Part shown: in pieces, positions 62,001 through 64,000 of the stretch
How the letters are laid out: the number at the start of each line of letters is the position of its first letter
Numbering within the stretch: the stretch's first letter is position 1
DNA from: Hydractinia symbiolongicarpus
Lineage: Eukaryota; Cnidaria; Hydrozoa; Anthoathecata; Hydractiniidae
DNA length: 64,000 bases
NCBI RefSeq assembly: GCF_029227915.1
Contig: NC_079876.1
Span: forward strand, 37,803,828-37,867,827
Reading direction: 5' to 3'
Notes under the pieces: generated by a model
Seen by the model: only the letters and a program-made list of their open reading frames with translations
Told to the model about the DNA's origin: nothing
The model's database searches: none
Translations under genes and position numbers: made by a program

Positions 62001-64000
62001 AAGGGCTAGGATTAGTCCCACAATAAAAATTGACTTATTTATCTAAATTTCTAAATGAAGCGCTACCACAGCGCCCAGTGTAATCGCTGAGTTCCGGCAA
62101 TCATGTCAAATTAAGAATAACGTTATTTCTTGGAGTCAAATTGTCTCACTTATAACATTGATAAGGTCACAGTCCAAAATCAGTTCAATTAAGTCCCACA
62201 GTCAATCGTTTCACTGTTAAAAGCGATGCAAACTAGTAATATGAAAAAAATATCGCTAAATACATGTTGGTACGAATATGTGACGCAACCGTTGTAACTG
62301 AAGCTGATTGATACCGTTAGAAAGTCAATGAAATGTAGTTTTTGAAACTGTCGCCGTTTCTTCAACGCGCAATAACGGCTAGGATTGGTCTCACAGTAAA
62401 AATGACTTACTTATTTAAATTTTCAAATGAAGCGCTACCACAGCGCCCAGTGTAATCGCTGAGTTCCGGCAATCACGTCAAATTAAGAAGAATGTTATTT
62501 CTTGGAGTCCAAATGTCTCATTTATCACATTTATCAGGTCACAGTCCAAAATAAGTTCATTCAGTCCCACAGTAAATCGTTTGTTAAAAGCGATGCAACC
62601 TAGTAATATCAGAGGAATATCGCTAATGCGAATATGTGACCCAAACGTTGTAACTCAAACGGACTGACACCGCTAGAAAGTCAATGAAATGTAGTTTTTG
62701 AAACTGTCGCTATTTCTTCAGCGCGCGATAAGGGCTGGAATTGGTTCCACGGTCAAGAATGACTTATTTATCTAAATTTTAAATGAAGCGCTACCACAGC
62801 GCCCAGTGTAATCGCTGAGTTCCGCAATCATGTCAAATTAAGATGAATGTTTCTTCTTAGAGTGCAACTGTCTTATTTATCACATTCATCAGGTCACAGT
62901 CCAAAGTTAGTTCAATTAAGTCCCACATTCATTCGATTCACTGTTAAAAGCGATGCAACCTAGTAATAACAGATAAATATCGCTAAATACATGTTGGTAC
63001 GAATATGTGACGCAACCGTTGTAACTCAAACGAACTAACACCGTTAGAAAGTCAATGAAATGCACTTTTTGAAACTGTCGCTAATTCGTCAGCGCGCATT
63101 AACGGCTAGGATTGGTCCCACAGTAAAAATGACTTATTTATTTAAATTTTCAAATGAAGCGCTACCACAGCGCCCAGTGTAATCGCTGAGTTCCGGCAAT
63201 CACGTCAAATTAAGAAGAATGTTATTTCTTGGAGTCCAAATGTCTCATTTATCACATTTATCAGGTCACAGTCCAATGTTAGTTCAATTAAGTCCCACAG
63301 AAAATCGTTTCATTGTTAAAAGCGATGCAACCTAGTAACATCAGAAGAATATCGCTAATACGAATATGTGACCCAACCGTTGTAACTCAAACGGACTGAC
63401 ACCGTTAGAAAGTCAATGAAATGTAGTTTTTGAAACTGTCGCTATTTCTTCAGCGCGCGATAAGGGCTTGGATTGGTCCCACGGTAAAGAATGACTTATT
63501 TATCTAAATTTTAAATGAAGCGCTACCACAGCTTCCAGTGTAATCGCTGACTTCCGGCAATCATGTCAAATTAAGATGAATGTTACTTCTTAGAGTCCAA
63601 TTGTCTTATTTATCACATTCATCTGGTCAAAGTCCAAAGTTAGTTCAATTAAGTTCCACATTCATTCGTTTCACTGTTAAAAGCGATGCAACCTATTAAT
63701 AACAGATAAATATCGCTAAATACATGTTGGTACGAATATGTGACGCAACCGTTGTAACTCAAACGAACTGACACCGTTAGAAAGTCAATTAAATGCACTT
63801 TTTGGAACTGTCGCTAATTTGTCAGCGCGCGATAACGGCTAGGTTAGGTCCCACAGTAAGAATTGACTTATTTATCTAAATTTTTAACTGAAGCGGTACC
63901 ACAGCGCCCAGTATAATTGCTGAGTTCCGGCAATCACGTCAAATTAAGAAGAATGTTAGTTCTTGGAGTCCAATTATCTCACTTTTACATTTATAAGGTC
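59061..64000 (-). repeat. 373-bp satellite array in inverted orientation
   Basis: About thirteen monomers on the minus strand; landmarks now read as reverse complements (for example GGTCCCACAGTAAAAATGAC and GCGCTACCACAGCGCC). Monomer types resemble the reverse complement of the 38-42 kb trimer region (AGAGTCCAATTGTCTTATTTATC; CACGAAATACATGTTGG) more than the adjacent 55-59 kb pentamer, so the arm is not a simple mirror image. Four monomers share an 11-bp deletion (CGCTAATACGAATATG at about 60,415, 61,521, 62,621 and 63,353) that I do not see in the plus-oriented part. The open frame at 61,588-61,800 is repeat-borne. Confidence 0.95.

Noticed and set aside
1-64000. CRISPR array
   Set aside because: The repeat unit is about 373 bp and continuous, with no unique spacers, and the associated genes are eukaryotic LINE ORFs.

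Overview
The window is a block of eukaryotic satellite DNA carrying non-LTR (LINE) retrotransposon sequence. No host gene, tRNA, rRNA, CRISPR array or prokaryotic gene is visible. Almost all of it is an AT-rich tandem repeat with a monomer of about 373 bp, roughly 150 copies by spacing. From position 1 to about 59,060 all monomers read in one orientation, called '+' here and defined by the landmark GCCGTTATCGCGCGCTGAAG. At about 59,060 the orientation flips, and every monomer to the end of the window reads on the minus strand. The scale of the array, its higher-order structure and a LINE whose ORF1 carries an esterase domain point to an animal, probably an invertebrate. I cannot name the species. 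A pericentromeric, centromeric or other heterochromatic location is plausible but is inference.

Layout: 1-3,300 holds mixed monomers. 3,301-13,110 is a composite higher-order repeat (HOR) in which seven or nine monomers alternate with a 686-bp LINE 3' tail (three copies, periods 4,042 and 3,296 bp). 13,111-15,813 holds plain monomers. 15,814-23,196 is a 3.7-kb tandem duplication of about ten monomers. 23,197-26,525 holds plain monomers. 26,526-31,041 holds three further LINE-tail copies of a second subfamily, three and four monomers apart. 31,042-37,981 is a duplicated block whose breakpoint cuts the LINE tail, leaving a 145-bp seventh copy. 38,451-42,370 is a clean trimeric HOR of 1,116 bp. 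42,371-48,401 holds diverged monomers. About 48,402-51,400 is a 3-kb LINE on the minus strand. 51,401-55,129 holds monomers. 55,130-58,675 is a pentameric HOR of 1,860 bp. 59,061-64,000 is the inverted arm.

The only substantial coding capacity is the minus-strand LINE. ORF1 (460 codons) is intact and ends in an SGNH/GDSL esterase-like domain, as in CR1-group LINEs. ORF2 has a recognisable apurinic-type endonuclease domain but is cut off before the reverse transcriptase. ORF2 has no nearby ATG; the end of ORF1 carries an in-frame T TTT TTA heptamer placed so that a -1 shift would enter ORF2. The seven plus-strand LINE fragments hold only the extreme C-terminus of a reverse transcriptase ORF, a 3' UTR and an AATC-repeat tail. 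They all sit at the same monomer position, so one insertion seems to have been captured and multiplied by the satellite. The short open frames in the satellite (60-95 codons) are chance products of the repeat.
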